Assembly (NCBI GenBank): GCA_016199015.1
Contig: JACQHN010000538.1
Location: forward strand, 1-6,399
Length of the DNA: 6,399 bases
Direction of reading: 5' to 3'
Source of the DNA: Nitrospira defluvii
GTDB lineage: Bacteria > Nitrospirota > Nitrospiria > Nitrospirales > Nitrospiraceae
Within the stretch, counting starts at the first letter, position 1; each line of letters starts with the position of its first letter. A model generated the notes under the pieces. The model ran no database searches and was not told where the DNA came from. It saw only the letters and a list, made by a program, of their open reading frames with translations. Both the position numbers and the translations under genes were made by a program. Positions 5,645 through 6,399 of the stretch are shown one piece after another.

Positions 5645-6399
5645 CTAGCGGCCGCGTCCAGCACCGCGGGATTGCCCCCCTCCAGAGCGGCCCGCTCCAC
5701 CAAAATATCCATGCCCGCGCCCGCCAAACTGTCGCGGACTCACGGACGCACTCGAGTGCGGGACCGAAGGTGCGGTGTGAATGTTGGGAGGGCTCGGTCG
5801 CCAGAAATGGGATGGATGCAACTGGTACGGCGGCGGCTGCGGTGCAGACTGATGCGTGACCGGCGGGACGGATCGCGGCGTTGGAATGCTGACGATGTCC
5901 CCTACTTTCGCAGGCACGCCCGCAGGTGTGAGCAGCGGCGGCGACTGATGGTGATGCGCATAGGGTGCGGAGGGCACGAGCAACGATTGCCGCGGCGGCG
6001 AGATGATGCTCCCCGGCCTCGCCGGCGGCACCTGCCCCGACTGTGCCGTCATCATCTGTTGCGCGAGCGGAAGATGCCGATGCCTGGGGTAGAGGCGCTG
6101 CGCCTGCAGCAGTAGGCCATTGAGACCGGACACTCCGATCCAGGGATAGGAATAGAAGCCGGGAGTCGCATAGACCACACTGGTCCAGGCTTGCGACACC
6201 AGACCATTGGCCTGCAATTCGTTGAGCATGTCCTCACGCTGGCGACTCAGCTGCTGAACTTCATCAGGCGATGACGCGTCGGCGAGGGCCCGGTTGGTGG
6301 CATCGAGTTGTTCCTGCAACCGGTCGGTTTCGGCGCGAAGCGCCAGGAGTTCCTGCTTGGCGCTCTCATTTTCGCGAAGGGCCGCAATGGCCTGCGCGA
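5645..6399 (-). CDS. Coiled-coil / Pro-rich / Gly-Arg-tailed protein, start outside window
   Basis: The minus-strand frame is open from the window edge to TAG at 5647-5645, giving 250 C-terminal residues. The visible N-terminal part (AQAIAALRENESAKQELL, on through RLQEQLDATNRALADA, to about residue 65) is charged, Ala/Leu/Glu/Gln-rich and heptad-like, a probable coiled coil. A compact segment around VVYATPGFYSYPWIGVSGLNG follows. About 100 residues rich in Pro, Ser and His come next, and the last 26 residues are a Gly/Arg-rich tail (GGRGHGYFGGAGRSGGG and onward). I do not recognise the family. Such composition occurs in envelope-associated or scaffold proteins, but no signal peptide can be checked because the start is missing. 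A TTG at 6319 could be an internal start, but the coiled-coil pattern continues upstream of it, so the gene most likely extends beyond the window. It converges on the TtuA-like gene. Confidence 0.65.
   Translation of the reverse strand, partial: AQAIAALRENESAKQELLALRAETDRLQEQLDATNRALADASSPDEVQQLSRQREDMLNELQANGLVSQAWTSVVYATPGFYSYPWIGVSGLNGLLLQAQRLYPRHRHLPLAQQMMTAQSGQVPPARPGSIISPPRQSLLVPSAPYAHHHQSPPLLTPAGVPAKVGDIVSIPTPRSVPPVTHQSAPQPPPYQLHPSHFWRPSPPNIHTAPSVPHSSASVSPRQFGGRGHGYFGGAGRSGGGQSRGAGRGR

Noticed and set aside
5641..5655. Adjacent GCTAGC and GCGGCCGC sites (NheI/NotI-like), suggesting vector sequence
   Set aside because: They lie at the end of a continuous open frame and in GC-rich DNA where such sites arise by chance; no other vector-like sequence is nearby.
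5347..5727. Minus-strand 126-codon ORF across the TtuA-like gene's end
   Set aside because: It mostly lies antisense to the clear zinc-finger C-terminus of the TtuA-like gene. Part of its translation in the spacer looks protein-like, but no family could be recognised and no frame stays open convincingly.
5641..5859. Plus-strand 72-codon ORF starting ATGGCTAGC
   Set aside because: It is antisense to the Gly/Arg- and Pro-rich frame, the AAGGAG upstream is about 27 nt away, and the protein has no coherent composition.

Overview
The window looks like a chromosomal stretch of a GC-rich (about 60%) bacterium. The overall flavour of the proteins (a short CxxC/CxxC zinc-knuckle protein, a VanZ-like membrane protein, a long GH57 enzyme next to a GalT-like enzyme, and a MoaD-like/TtuA-like pair) suggests a Nitrospira-type organism (phylum Nitrospirota). 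That placement comes from recognising the gene families, not from any marker gene, so it is tentative. There are no rRNA, tRNA, CRISPR, phage or transposase genes.

Layout. Bases 1-249 (+) are the 3' end of a small zinc-ribbon-like gene. It converges on a minus-strand VanZ-like gene (246-695) so tightly that the two TAA stops share the bases TTAA. A 154-bp divergent region (696-849) holds a perfect 7-bp inverted repeat and weak promoter-like hexamers. From 850 five plus-strand genes or ORFs run in series: GH57 glycoside hydrolase (850-3054), GalT-like nucleotidyltransferase (3153-4154), a doubtful 44-codon ORF (4203-4337), a MoaD/ThiS/TtuB-like sulfur carrier (4334-4537) and a TtuA/Ncs6-like tRNA thiolation enzyme (4617-5561). 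The right end is occupied by a minus-strand gene (5645-6399, start outside the window) with a coiled-coil part and a Pro-rich, Gly/Arg-rich tail; its function is unknown.

How the genes work together. GH57 plus the GalT-like enzyme suggest alpha-glucan/hexose-phosphate metabolism, for example trimming of glycogen and conversion between hexose-1-phosphates and nucleotide sugars. The sulfur carrier and the TtuA-like enzyme suggest 2-thiolation of tRNA uridine: the carrier would deliver sulfur as a C-terminal thiocarboxylate to an Fe-S/PP-loop enzyme that adenylates the tRNA base. The two pairs may share a transcript, but nothing in the sequence links them functionally.

The most distinctive non-coding signal is a pair of intergenic elements (3059-3137 and about 4538-4611) built from degenerate 7-bp units (consensus roughly ATTCANC) arranged as opposing arms. 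The first forms a perfect 26-bp hairpin with a 3-nt loop directly after the GH57 stop codon. The most testable protein observation is that the sulfur carrier does not end in Gly-Gly but in Gly-Gly-Ser-Leu-Gly, implying either a processing step or a carrier that does not work in the classical way. I saw no clearly novel multi-gene system.
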